A DNA stretch of 11,528 nucleotides from Cephalothrix spiralis. Lineage: Eukaryota; Nemertea; Palaeonemertea; Archinemertea; Cephalotrichidae. Each line of letters opens with the position of its first letter. Positions within the stretch are counted from its first letter, which is position 1. Location of the stretch: NCBI GenBank assembly GCA_032353305.1, contig JAUCNG010371150.1, positions 1 through 11,528 of the forward strand, written 5' to 3'. Positions 1-7,132 of the stretch are shown piece by piece. The notes beneath the pieces were generated by a model that had not been told where the DNA came from, ran no database searches, and saw only the letters and a list, made by a program, of their open reading frames with translations. The position numbers were made by a program, and so were the translations under genes.

Positions 1-537
1 CTCATTCATTATCAGGCAACATAATAGCACATTTAAAAATGTTATCGAACCATCTCCTTATCAGTTATAGACAAAAATTGAACACATTTCTATTTAGATT
101 TTTTGTGTATCAGTTTTTTTGAACTATTGATATACATTGTATATATCAAATATACATTGTTTACACCAAATAAGACTTGAGTTTATAAAATTACTGGGAG
201 ATAAAACAAGTTACCGCTATTTTTTTATTGATTTGTATTAAATTTCTTCAGATCACTTTACTAATTTGAATAACTATAGCACGAGAGAGAAAACCAATCA
301 AAATCTATTTACTTCTTCTATTCGAACCAAATATAATAAATTTGCCAGACCTCTAAAAGCTCTAAAAACAATATCTACGATTTCATCGGAAATCTACCTT
401 CGGAACATTTCGGTTCCGTTGTATAGGCAGTGTCCTCGGAATACATCGGCTTGATGTTCCTCTCAATTCTGTTAGGGTCCCAAGGATCAGAATGGGTTGT
501 TTTTAATGGACAATTAGTGGAAGCTAGTGCCTAGTTG
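1..537. other. AT-rich stretch with no recognisable gene
   Basis: No convincing coding region, splice-bounded exon or RNA gene is visible here. The 62-codon reading frame at 266-454 has no family signature, no clear promoter and ordinary AT-rich composition, so I treat it as chance. The only structure is the small tandem duplication at 131-170. The last part, about 450-537, leads into the SINE and shows no clear target-site duplication with the SINE's downstream flank. Confidence 0.6.
131..170. repeat. 20-bp tandem dimer
   Basis: Two adjacent 20-nt units (131-150 and 151-170) each begin with TATACATTGT and end with CAAA; I count 17 of 20 positions identical. This is a minor local duplication of the kind produced by replication slippage. 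Confidence 0.6.
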
Positions 538-864
538 GCCCGGTTATTTAGCTCGGTAGGTAGAGCATGAGACCTTTATCTCATGATCGAGTGGTCGAAC
601 CCCGTTCGATCCATTTCTCTCGCCAACTGATCTATACAGGCTCTCATCCAGTGCTCCAGACTGGGTTGTGTAAATTATACAAAATCAAAAACAATTGCGC
701 CGCATTTAATTGTCCCGGCTTGGCGTGTGTGATATACGTATCATGCACGTTAAAGAACCCTGGGGGCTATTCGAAATAAGAATAGCCGCGAGGGTAAATG
801 CTCGGCAAGCGGACTATTGTGTCTATTCGAAAAGTCATCTGACGCCCTATATAGAAGAAGAAAG
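538..864 (+). mobile_element. tRNA-Lys-like SINE retrotransposon
   Basis: The head resembles a tRNA, and its first bases GCCCGG match the usual start of animal tRNA-Lys. An A-box-like TAGCTCGGTAGG lies at 549-560 (one mismatch to TRGCNNAGYNGG). An anticodon arm follows at about 569-584, with stem TGAGA/TCTCA and CTTT in the loop. A degenerate B box, GGTCGAACCCC (593-603), has lost one T from GGTTCGAANCC. This matches the architecture of a Pol III-transcribed SINE. The body carries ATGCACGTTAAAGAACCC (743-760), which resembles conserved central domains of metazoan SINEs, possibly the Nin-DC type, though I name that from memory. A perfect stem GGCTATTC/GAATAGCC with a 7-nt loop lies at 765-787. 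The 3' end is a GAAGAAGAAAG-like tail at 854-864. I found no clean target-site duplication, so the exact ends are uncertain. The degenerate boxes suggest an old, inactive copy that would depend on a partner LINE. Confidence 0.82.
765..787 (+). other. stem-loop inside the SINE body
   Basis: Eight-base perfect arms GGCTATTC (765-772) and GAATAGCC (780-787) enclose a 7-nt loop, directly after the conserved GTTAAAGAACCC word. The intact pairing in an otherwise degraded SINE suggests the stem is a structural part of the family's RNA. Confidence 0.65.
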
Positions 865-1277
865 GACGTCATTAGTTAAAAAGGCTAAGAGTAACAGAAA
901 TGACTTTGATTTGGAATATGAATTTGAGTGGTACATGGAATTGTTTGTTTTATGTCGATTTGTATGAATTTTTCTTTATTATTTGTTCTTTTTATTTATT
1001 TATTTCATATTATTTAAAAATCATCAAATTTTATAGATTCGAGTGACGTCATTCTTAAATCGTAAGTAATCATCGACTAGTGTTTGCAGGTTGGTGTTCC
1101 TAATTCTCTAGTCCTCTGAATTAATTGACTTCGTCTCCTTTCTGTTCTGAAACTTAATGCACTTCTTCATTAACAAAATATAACAGTTCCAAATGGGTGC
1201 ACTTTCGATTTCATGTTATGGATCTGTTTATCATATTATTTCAAAATGGATACCATCAGCAAACATTATTGACTCAC

Positions 1278-1336
1278 CTTCCTGTTTTTCTGTTGCACCG
1301 GTAAAAACAAGGTTCTAGTTCTAACCTATTAGCCAT
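1278..1336 (-). CDS. Candidate first coding exon, unknown protein
   Basis: Read on the minus strand, an ATG at 1336 sits in a good initiation context (AAACATGG, purine at -3 and G at +4). It opens 19 codons giving MANRLELEPCFYRCNRKTG, then two bases, then a strong splice donor AG|GTGAGTC, with the intron starting at 1277. A consensus TATA box, TATAAATA, lies upstream at 1381-1374. That would place transcription start near 1350 and leave a very short 5' leader. Start codon, donor and TATA box in the right order and spacing are the evidence. I do not recognise the peptide; it has two cysteines and a basic end. No downstream exon in the needed phase is convincing: the acceptor near 883, just outside the SINE, would lead to an early stop. 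The arrangement could be chance in AT-rich DNA. Confidence 0.3.
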
Positions 1337-1373
1337 GTTTATAATGAAAATACTGTAGTTGGAATCAATATGA

Positions 1374-1381
1374 TATTTATA
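1374..1381 (-). promoter_or_regulatory. TATA box upstream of the minus-strand exon
   Basis: The minus strand reads TATAAATA, a perfect match to TATAWAWR, about 45 nt before the ATG at 1336. In AT-rich DNA such words are common, so only its position supports it. Confidence 0.3.
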
Positions 1382-2697
1382 TTCCCTGTTTAAATGCATT
1401 TTGCAACCTCATCTACTTGGATTTTATCAGACATCGAAATGTGTAAATAATCAGAAAATTATTTTTGCAATATTGTTATATGAAAATATTGATATTCTCT
1501 ATCATAATGAGACCAGATAAGTCGAGAATGATCTCTATATATGAATGTTATTATGATCGGTTATGATACATAATTCTCTAATATAGACTAATCCGAAGAG
1601 TACACACCGGTTCACCGTACACACAAGCAGACCTCACAGTTCTATTATTTCTCATAAAATTTGATGAAAATGGTTTAAAAAGTGTCAAAAATGTCTCGCC
1701 TCGCTTCGATCGGCTTAAGATTTTATCATTTTTAAGCAGGCGCGAACTTTTTATGGTTTGAGTCTCTTAATTAATTATATGCAAAGATTATATTGATTTA
1801 TTGAAAAGCAAAATTATTTTGTTTTTAGTAAAGGAAAGTTAATAGAAAATCCACTGATATTATCATAAAATCTCATAAATTCATTGGATTCTTGGTCTGA
1901 CCAGGTCTGACTATCTTTATTTTGTACAAGATATGGAAGATTTAGTCTACTAAAGTCGGCATAGCTCCGTGACAATTGCCTGAGTCTCCCGATTTTAGCT
2001 GCTTGCGGATCCATTTTGACATACACGAGTTAGAAAGTCAAGTCGACCTTTAATATCTGAAGTTATCCGTCATATGTATTATTTGTGGTCATCACAGTAT
2101 TAAATTATTTATTATCAGTTCTAAAGATCAAGTTTCCAAAATAAATTGTAGTGAGAAATAAACAAATTTATTTCATAATTGTCGACCTAGTTTGAGCGTA
2201 TTTCTCTACGATATTTACTGGCTAAATTTTAATCGATGAAAAACCAACGTGAATCGAGACGTTCAAATTATTGAGCCTGGCTTGTAACCAGGCAACGGTA
2301 GCTGACCGGGGAGCAGATTTCAATAGAACATGTCAGCGAATAACAAGAAGTAAGATTAGTAGACTTCTGGTTTACCAGAATATGGAAGATGCTACAACAA
2401 TAAGACTCAATTCTTAATTGTGCCAGTTGATATCTTGAGATAATTCTCAGTGTTCTTTTCATCTAATTTTGAAGAAGGTCTTCACTGCAAAGTCTGCATC
2501 GCAGAAGGTATCACTGCAGTCTCTTTTAGCTTTTGTATTTTCCTCACACCGACCACTACTACTAAGTTGAGCCTCTTCCAAATGGTTCGCAAATAGCTTT
2601 TTTTCTGTAATATTTTCGGGTTGGATTACAGCGTCATAGTTAAGATAGACATATTAGGAATTTAGTTTTTGTCGCTGGCTGTTTTGATAAGAATGAT
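1382..2697. other. AT-rich non-coding stretch
   Basis: No supported gene. Short minus-strand frames at 1814-2026 and 2268-2462 (70 and 64 codons) have no recognisable motif and no convincing splice or promoter context. The only structure I note is an imperfect inverted repeat around 1686-1706 and 1734-1752, where a GTCTCGCCTCGCTT-like arm faces AAGCAGGCGCGAAC across about 27 nt. Confidence 0.55.
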
Positions 2698-2781
2698 TGT
2701 TTATCCTTCCAGCCTTCCCGTCGCGGAAAAATGGGGGTTTGTTTATCTTGGATTTGCAACACGATTTGTTACCATGGTAAC
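2698..2781 (+). promoter_or_regulatory. Forkhead sites plus palindromic RFX X-box
   Basis: GTTACCATGGTAAC at 2768-2781 is a perfect 14-bp palindrome and matches every position of the RFX X-box consensus RYYNYYATRRNRAC. Two copies of TGTTTAT, matching the forkhead core TRTTTRY, lie upstream at 2698-2704 and 2740-2746. RFX and the forkhead factor FOXJ1 are known to act together on promoters of ciliary genes in animals, so the combination suggests a cis-regulatory element active in ciliated cells. This is inference from motifs: no first exon of a ciliary protein is visible nearby, and forkhead cores are frequent in AT-rich DNA. The X-box is the stronger signal. Confidence 0.45.
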
Positions 2782-3054
2782 TTGGTATTGAAACAAACTA
2801 GATGAATCGCCCAAATAGGTTTAGCGGATTTTTCTAACATGGGTTTATCTCGTTTGAGAGGGTGTTGAATTTGATTATTGAATTTTCGATTTAATTGTCT
2901 GAAAACAAACAGCGATCTAGACGAATTCGTGATGTTGTTTTGTATATTAGATTTTTTACTAGTGCACTTTTTATAATTGAATACTCAATTTGCGAGGTTC
3001 GATGAAATAACTTATGATGAAATTTAACGTTGTTATTAATGATTTTGATTATTT

Positions 3055-3343
3055 AGGGTGACCATGTGATCACATATCTGGAAAACCTGGAAATGTCATG
3101 GAATTCCAAAATTGGCCCAAATTGTCATGGAAATGTCATGGGAAATTGAAAAAACTAGTGAAAACCTGGAAATGTCATGGAATTTTGAAAAATAAATTTC
3201 GTCTGGGGTAAACAAAATTGGTCGTGCCAGGTTATTTTGCAGTTGAAAATGATGTCGCGACTGACTGTTTTTCAAACTTTTTCAAGTTGTCGCGACTCAT
3301 GGAAATGTCATTGAATTTTGTTTTCAGAAAGTTGTGGTCAACT
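3055..3343. repeat. Short interspersed repeat rich in GGAAATGTCATGGAA words
   Basis: A 25-nt word starting GAAAACCTGG and ending CATGGAATT occurs exactly twice, at 3081-3105 and 3160-3184. Further partial copies of its GGAAATGTCATGG core lie at 3129-3141 and 3299-3314. TGTCGCGACT also occurs twice (3253-3262 and 3288-3297). The segment starts AGGGTGACCA (3055-3064) and ends with TGGTCAACT (3335-3343), whose complement is AGTTGACCA; this is a short imperfect terminal inverted repeat. The layout fits a small non-autonomous DNA transposon. I have a general memory of similar 'tcatggaaatgtcatggaa' sequences in invertebrate genomes but cannot name the family. No clear target duplication was found. 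Confidence 0.6.
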
Positions 3344-3348
3344 TGTTT

Positions 3349-3714
3349 TCAGTCCAATGCCTGTATTATCAATGTAGGACTTAAATTTCCTTCTTGATCG
3401 CATGGATATTGTTTCTTCAAAGTAAAAATAAAATGTTGAAGCAATATTATCTGCAAATGTATCCTCACCTTAATTGTGTTAATTTCGAGAATTAATGTAT
3501 TGCAGATCTTGCAGAGTTGCAGGTGAGTCTGCCTTTTATAGTGATGACCATGTAGCACCAAGTTCAGAGGAACTGGTTGAAGTATTGTGCTTTCTTCTCG
3601 GCAAAGCAAATTTATATGAGACCTTCGGCAAAGGCAATTAGAATGATAATGATAACTGCAATCTCTTCTTTTCAATTGCTTTTGCGATAAGTGACGACGA
3701 TTGCCAAAGTCCAA
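3349..3714 (-). CDS. Doubtful 121-codon hypothetical frame
   Basis: This is the longest open frame in the window, 121 codons from an ATG at 3714. The translation is rich in His, Leu, Ile and basic residues and shows no domain, signal peptide or repeat that I recognise. It has no clear upstream promoter. On the opposite strand AG|GTGAGT at 3521-3526 resembles a strong splice donor, so plus-strand exonic use of the same stretch is equally possible. Composition is like the surrounding non-coding DNA. I list it because of its length only; a chance frame is the most likely explanation. Confidence 0.12.
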   Translation of the reverse strand: MDFGNRRHLSQKQLKRRDCSYHYHSNCLCRRSHINLLCREESTILQPVPLNLVLHGHHYKRQTHLQLCKICNTLILEINTIKVRIHLQIILLQHFIFTLKKQYPCDQEGNLSPTLIIQALD

Positions 3715-3788
3715 TTCTGGTGTTTAGGCAACACCAGTAGATTTGCGGTTATCGCTTCTGGTAACACTCATTGTTTGTATGAACGAAA

Positions 3789-3828
3789 GCGCCATTTTGT
3801 TTTAAAAGAAACTTTATATATATAATAT
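3789..3828 (+). promoter_or_regulatory. YY1-like word and TATA-rich tract
   Basis: GCGCCATTTTG at 3789-3799 is the complement of CAAAATGGCGC, which contains the YY1 core AANATGGCG. A TATATATATAATAT tract follows at 3815-3828. Together they could form a core promoter for a transcript running into the exon-like segments at 4131 and 4294. An ATTGG (inverted CCAAT) lies slightly downstream at 3859-3863, which is not a typical position. Support is motif-level only. Confidence 0.25.
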
Positions 3829-4130
3829 CCCTCGAAAGAGGAGTATTTTGGCTCTTAATTGGTACCATTCATCAGTTATTCCCGTTTCGCATGCCGTTTA
3901 TTGAAAAAAACAAAAATGCCAAAAACCATAAATATTGCCTGAAATAATCGAAATTTGTTTTTAAGAAACTCGACATCCCACCGGTTCTTTGAATGAGGAG
4001 TTCACATCTCCGAAAACGTGTCTCAATTGAGCGGAAATATTCAGCTCCATTTTTTAGCGTTAAGGCGACATGCCGATCAGGCGACTCGTGTGATTTCTGG
4101 TCACCCTTATGCGGTTTGCATTTATTTCAG

Positions 4131-4200
4131 TTATGGATTCGTTCATTTCCTTCACCGATTCAACTCTTCGATCAATTCACTCGTTAAGCTCGTTTACTTT
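4131..4200 (+). CDS. Candidate 70-nt coding exon with start codon
   Basis: A good acceptor (GCATTTATTTCAG, ending at 4130) is followed by TTATGG, giving an ATG at 4133 with G at -3 and G at +4. The frame runs 22 codons (beginning MDSFISFTDS, serine and phenylalanine rich) plus two bases to a donor, TTT|GTAAGG, at 4201. If unspliced, the frame stops after one more codon. Its end phase (two bases left over) is compatible with the exon at 10209-10262: joining them makes a Leu codon and keeps that exon open in its second frame. Alternatively this could be a non-coding 5' exon, as several ATGs occur upstream. I do not recognise the peptide. Confidence 0.3.
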
Positions 4201-4293
4201 GTAAGGTGTTTTTGCTGTATAGCTATATCAAGTAAATGCATCCTTTATGATCTCTCATAAATATTTTGTTTATTCTCTATATCGTTCTTACAG

Positions 4294-4392
4294 AGCTTTT
4301 CTCGTGATCGAATAATCGATTTTCGATCACAGCATATTTTTATCTCCTCTCCGTGGAGTTCTTCCCGTTTTGACTCTATTCTCCGCCATTGA
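4294..4392 (+). CDS. Exon-like open segment after a strong acceptor
   Basis: A pyrimidine-rich tract ends in CGTTCTTACAG at 4293, a convincing splice acceptor. Starting directly at the junction the frame is open for 32 codons (SFSRDRIIDFRSQH at the start) and stops with TGA at 4390-4392. It could therefore be a terminal coding exon, although no polyadenylation signal was identified. It does not join in frame with the exon at 4131-4200, because that junction hits a stop after six further codons. A hairpin lies inside it at 4304-4330. The peptide is not recognised. The call rests on the acceptor plus an open frame. Confidence 0.2.
   Translation, partial: SFSRDRIIDFRSQHIFISSPWSSSRFDSILRH
4304..4330. 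other. Perfect 9-bp stem-loop
   Basis: GTGATCGAA (4304-4312) pairs perfectly with TTCGATCAC (4322-4330) across a 9-nt loop that itself contains the palindrome ATCGAT. It may be a regulatory hairpin, a protein-binding dyad or chance. Confidence 0.5.
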
Positions 4393-4903
4393 TTAGATCC
4401 ATGGACCGTTGTTTATTTTCCGCTACATGCTTTCCTAAAATGAAATGAATGACGGATGACTAAGAATTTTCACGATCGATAAGTGATTATTTTTTTCCTC
4501 TGAATACAGGAAAGCATATCAGGAGAAATATTGACGGGTTATTATACATTTTAGGTATTGAATGAAAAGAAACAAAAGCAACCCTTAATGACAAATTTTG
4601 AAGTTGGATCCGCTATGACTAATTAAGGTTGACAGAAATGGTAATGATGTTTATTTTTTCGTCTTTACCTTATGTTCGAGGCCTAGTTATGATACTAAGT
4701 AGTTCGATGTTGAAATTAGTTAAAAATAATTTTAGTACCTAGCAATAATTAAAATATATTCAAATTTTAACTTATACAATTTGATTTTTCAAAGGACTAT
4801 ATTTTTGGCGGCGTAGTGATATTACATTTTTTGTTAACAAGGAGTTATAATCTCGTTGTTGCACTACTTTCAGAAAATGTAAACAAACTATGAAACAGCA
4901 TTC

Positions 4904-5215
4904 TAAGTCAGGGGGGGGGGTCATGGAAAATTTTTGCACAAACTAGGCTGAAAAAAATTGCAAAATGGGTTTAGGTACCCACCCAACCCCTCAATTTGGA
5001 CTTTTGCAATTTTTTTCCACAACTTTAGGTACCCACCCCCCCCTTTTGCAATTTTTTTCCACTTTGAATTTTTTTTCAATCAAATTTTTGACCATGCGTT
5101 TCCTATTTTTTGCACTTTTTGCAATTTTTTTCTGCCACGACAAATTAAAATTTCACAAAAATTTTTAATGCGCACACATTTTTTTTCTACAAATTATGAG
5201 CAACCACTTGCTTTT
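4904..5215 (+). repeat. Homopolymer-rich dispersed repeat, copy 1
   Basis: The segment starts after a run of G (4911-4920) and contains a duplicated unit beginning TTTAGGTACCCACCC at 4970-4984 and 5024-5038, 54 nt apart. TTTTGCAATTTTTTT words recur at 5002, 5045 and 5117. A perfect 15-bp inverted pair, AAAAAAATTGCAAAA (4951-4965) and its complement (5002-5016), encloses the first GGTACC palindrome. The part from about 5029 to 5211 is clearly related, on the opposite strand, to 8096-8227. Shared words in the same order are GTACCCACC, AAATTTTTGACCATGC, and a final block with TTTTTTCTACAAATTATGA. The two frames of 102 and 67 codons that cross it are repeat artefacts. Confidence 0.72.
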
Positions 5216-5324
5216 TTGCTATCAAAAACATTTTTATATGGTTCATTATTATGTTTTAAGTGTTAATTCAATCAAGATTCATGTTTTAAACATGATCTAG
5301 AGTACAAAAACAATGAAAAACAGT

Positions 5325-5365
5325 ACAGGAAAAAAATTGCACAAAGTGTGGAAAAAAATTGCATT
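5325..5365 (-). repeat. Inverted GCAATTTTTTTCC words facing the repeat
   Basis: GGAAAAAAATTGCA occurs twice, at 5328-5341 and 5351-5364. These are complements of the TTGCAATTTTTTTCC words in the neighbouring repeat at 5006-5060. The segment may be the right arm of a foldback structure spanning about 4950-5365, or a separate inverted fragment of the same family. Similar poly-T words are easy to form by chance, but GCAATTTTTTTCCAC is matched over the full word. Confidence 0.45.
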
Positions 5366-5977
5366 TCGATTTCTTTCTCAAATGGGGAGTTTTAACAACT
5401 TTAGAGAAATGTTTAAAATGTTTATAAGTACAGGTCGAAAAAATAAATTAGAATTAATTTTTCTGAAAGTTCTATTTTACCGCAGAAAATTATTAAATTT
5501 TTTGAAAAAGTCAAAAGATTTAACATTTCTCATATCGCTCTTGGCCCATCCAATAGTATCGATTTATAAAAAATAGGGCTGAAATTTTAAATAATCTGTA
5601 ATAAAGGTGTTCAAAGTACTGTAATGTTTTCTGGGTTTGCACCAATTTTAAGTTTCAATTCAACAAGATTTGCGAAAGAAATCGAATAGCTAAATATGGA
5701 TTGCAATCCTCGTATTCAAAAACTAAAACGTTTTTAGGAATACGAATTTATGTGTATATTTTTTTCTTGAATTCTATTAAATTTTCCATTTTCTCCTGTG
5801 TTTTTTCTAAACAAATGTTTCTACAAAAACCCGATTTATTGATAATTCTGTCAATTTGATTCATAAGAATTGGAATTTGGCTTCATAAAAAGCAAAAACC
5901 AATTCAAACCAGTCCTAATCTTCCGTTGCAATTATTTGCTTTAAATTGATCATTGGAGCGAATCATGTGATAAACAA

Positions 5978-6112
5978 CTACGGTACTTGGACATGGACCA
6001 GGATCACTGTTACCATGGATACTGTTCCTTCAAAGCTCTTGTCAACAACGACTGTAAAAATTCTGATCAGTAGATTAATATTCCAGGTTATCAATTGAGC
6101 ACATAGCATCAT
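5978..6112 (-). CDS. Short minus-strand frame, possible coding relic
   Basis: A 44-codon frame runs from tandem ATGs at 6112 to a TAG at 5980-5978. Its second half reads VVVDKSFEGTVSMVTVILVH, an alternating hydrophobic pattern with an Asp that resembles the last beta strands of a cadherin- or Ig-like extracellular domain. TTTTTACAG, an acceptor-like word, lies inside the frame just before the codons for this part, and ATG|GTAACA could act as a donor; so this may be a small exon of 38 nt or a decayed domain exon. No conserved family motif is complete. A chance frame remains quite possible. Confidence 0.18.
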   Translation of the reverse strand: MMLCAQLITWNINLLIRIFTVVVDKSFEGTVSMVTVILVHVQVP

Positions 6113-6573
6113 TGAAGTCGATTTCATTGAAATTCTTAACATGAAAACGACGGCTTTAGTAAAAAGCAGTGTTTAATGTCATCGAACATTATTAAAGGGT
6201 AAAAAATGTTTATCTTATGCTAAAATGCTAAATTTATCTGAAAAAATGATAATCATTATATTTCTTACAAGGATCTATCAAGAAAATAGGAGGAACAATT
6301 TAATGTTGGTTTCGTGTTGGTCGATCAAATCGCCCGCCAGTAGCCGTGGTCAAATCGATCGATACAGTAGACTTGCAGCGCCTCACAATGGCGTTATTTT
6401 GAACTGCACCATAATATCGTTTGTGTATGAATTGATGAGTGGAACCTGGTTGAACCTATCTAAGAAAGAATTTTTCTTCTTTTAACACATGTTTAAAGAC
6501 CGGGTTGCATTTTCCTCTTTTGTTTAAATAACAAAGGAAATGAAATTTGAAGTACATAATTATACACAGAATA
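6113..6573. other. No supported gene
   Basis: The stretch between the minus-strand frame and the foldback element contains an 86-codon frame at 6225-6485 with no recognisable motif, ending in a run of phenylalanines from a T-rich tract. A small hairpin CGCC/GGCG sits near 6380-6394. I see no promoter, RNA gene or repeat that I can name. Confidence 0.5.
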
Positions 6574-6582
6574 CTAAAATAA
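6574..6582. repeat. Left 9-bp target-site duplication
   Basis: CTAAAATAA directly precedes the left inverted repeat of the foldback element and is repeated exactly at 7124-7132. Confidence 0.7.
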
Positions 6583-7123
6583 TGGTGTAGGGCTTTTCGG
6601 CACAATACGTTTTGCCCCAACACTTTCGGCTCTAGTACACTTTCGGCTAATATACTTAAGAATATGTTTAGAATTCCGAACCTCGATCGTTCTACATTCT
6701 GGGGCCTGTAGACTGGTTACCTGACCGTTCGTCTTCTTTAGCAGACTAACTTTCGGCATCAAAAAGTTAATTTTGAAGACAATTGCGGAGATCAAAAAGG
6801 CCAACCTAGAGATGCAAAAAAAAGTTTATGTCAAAAAGAAACATATTCATCACCTAATGGTCCTAATAAAATGAGGAATTTTGACACTCGGATGTTAATG
6901 ACGTTATTCTTTTTTTTGATACCATCCCGTTCCCATGGTATTATATCATATTTCATTATACTTAGCGAGCAGCTGCAGGTTGAGGCTCTGACAGGTGAGA
7001 ATGACTTGATACGCCAATCGAACTTTTTTGCATCTCTGGGTTGGTTTTTTGGTCTCTGCAACTGTCTTCAAAATTAACTTTTATGGGGCCGGAAATGTAC
7101 TGGGGCCGAAAAGCTCTGCACCC
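6583..7123. mobile_element. 541-bp foldback DNA transposon, MULE-like
   Basis: The ends are inverted repeats: left TGGTGTAGGGCTTTTCGGC and the complement of the right end GGGTGCAGAGCTTTTCGGC share 16 of 19 bases. A longer inner inverted pair lies at 6761-6827 and about 7020-7083, both containing AGTTAATTTTGAAGAC and GAGATGCAAAAAA in that orientation. The outer left arm holds an extra block of roughly 140 nt that the right arm lacks, and repeats of ACTTTCGGC (around 6621, 6639 and 6749). Exact 9-bp duplications flank it. Nine-base target duplications and long arms are typical of Mutator-like elements (hAT makes 8 bp); the superfamily is inferred from size alone. No transposase frame is present, so it is non-autonomous. 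The reading frames inside (6574-6804, 6831-7061 and 6871-7077) are by-products. Confidence 0.82.
6840..7018. other. Unique core of the foldback element
   Basis: The spacer between the inverted arms is not self-complementary. Its right part, about 6965-7018, is less AT-rich than the surroundings and contains CTGCAGGTTGAGG and TCTGACAGGTGAGAATG, the latter with an ACAG|GTGAGA donor-like word. It could be host DNA captured by the element or simply the family's core. No protein family is recognised in it. Confidence 0.35.
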
Positions 7124-7132
7124 CTAAAATAA
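7124..7132. repeat. Right 9-bp target-site duplication
   Basis: CTAAAATAA immediately follows the right inverted repeat and is identical to 6574-6582. Confidence 0.7.

Noticed and set aside
538-610. Functional tRNA gene
   Set aside because: The head resembles tRNA-Lys, but the B box lacks a base, the 3' acceptor strand does not pair with GCCCGG, and SINE body sequence follows directly.
710-967. 85-codon frame crossing the SINE
   Set aside because: It reads through the SINE body and 3' flank; the translation reflects repeat sequence.
865-1051. CRE-like GACGTCAT words (865, 1045, and also 9191)
   Set aside because: Perfect 8-bp matches occur by chance in 11.5 kb, and none sits by a supported promoter.
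1037-1061. 25-nt microexon between TTTTATAG and GTAAGT
   Set aside because: The donor is strong, but the acceptor tract is poor and the length is too short to judge coding; chance is likely.
3506-3522. 17-nt plus-strand exon before AG|GTGAGT
   Set aside because: The donor is strong, but the acceptor has no pyrimidine tract and no longer exon is supported by an open, recognisable frame.
4510-4554. Exon after TTTTTTTCCTCTGAATACAG
   Set aside because: The acceptor is good, but the only donors (GTATTG, GTTATT) are weak and two frames contain stops at or near the end.
4958-5266. 102-codon frame rich in Phe and Pro
   Set aside because: It arises from poly-T and poly-C tracts of the dispersed repeat, not from coding sequence.
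5313-5576. 87-codon Lys-rich frame
   Set aside because: It begins in the inverted poly-A words, has low complexity, no motif and AT-rich composition like its flanks.
6574-7077. Three 68-76-codon frames on both strands
   Set aside because: They lie within the foldback transposon, overlap each other and show no transposase or other domain.
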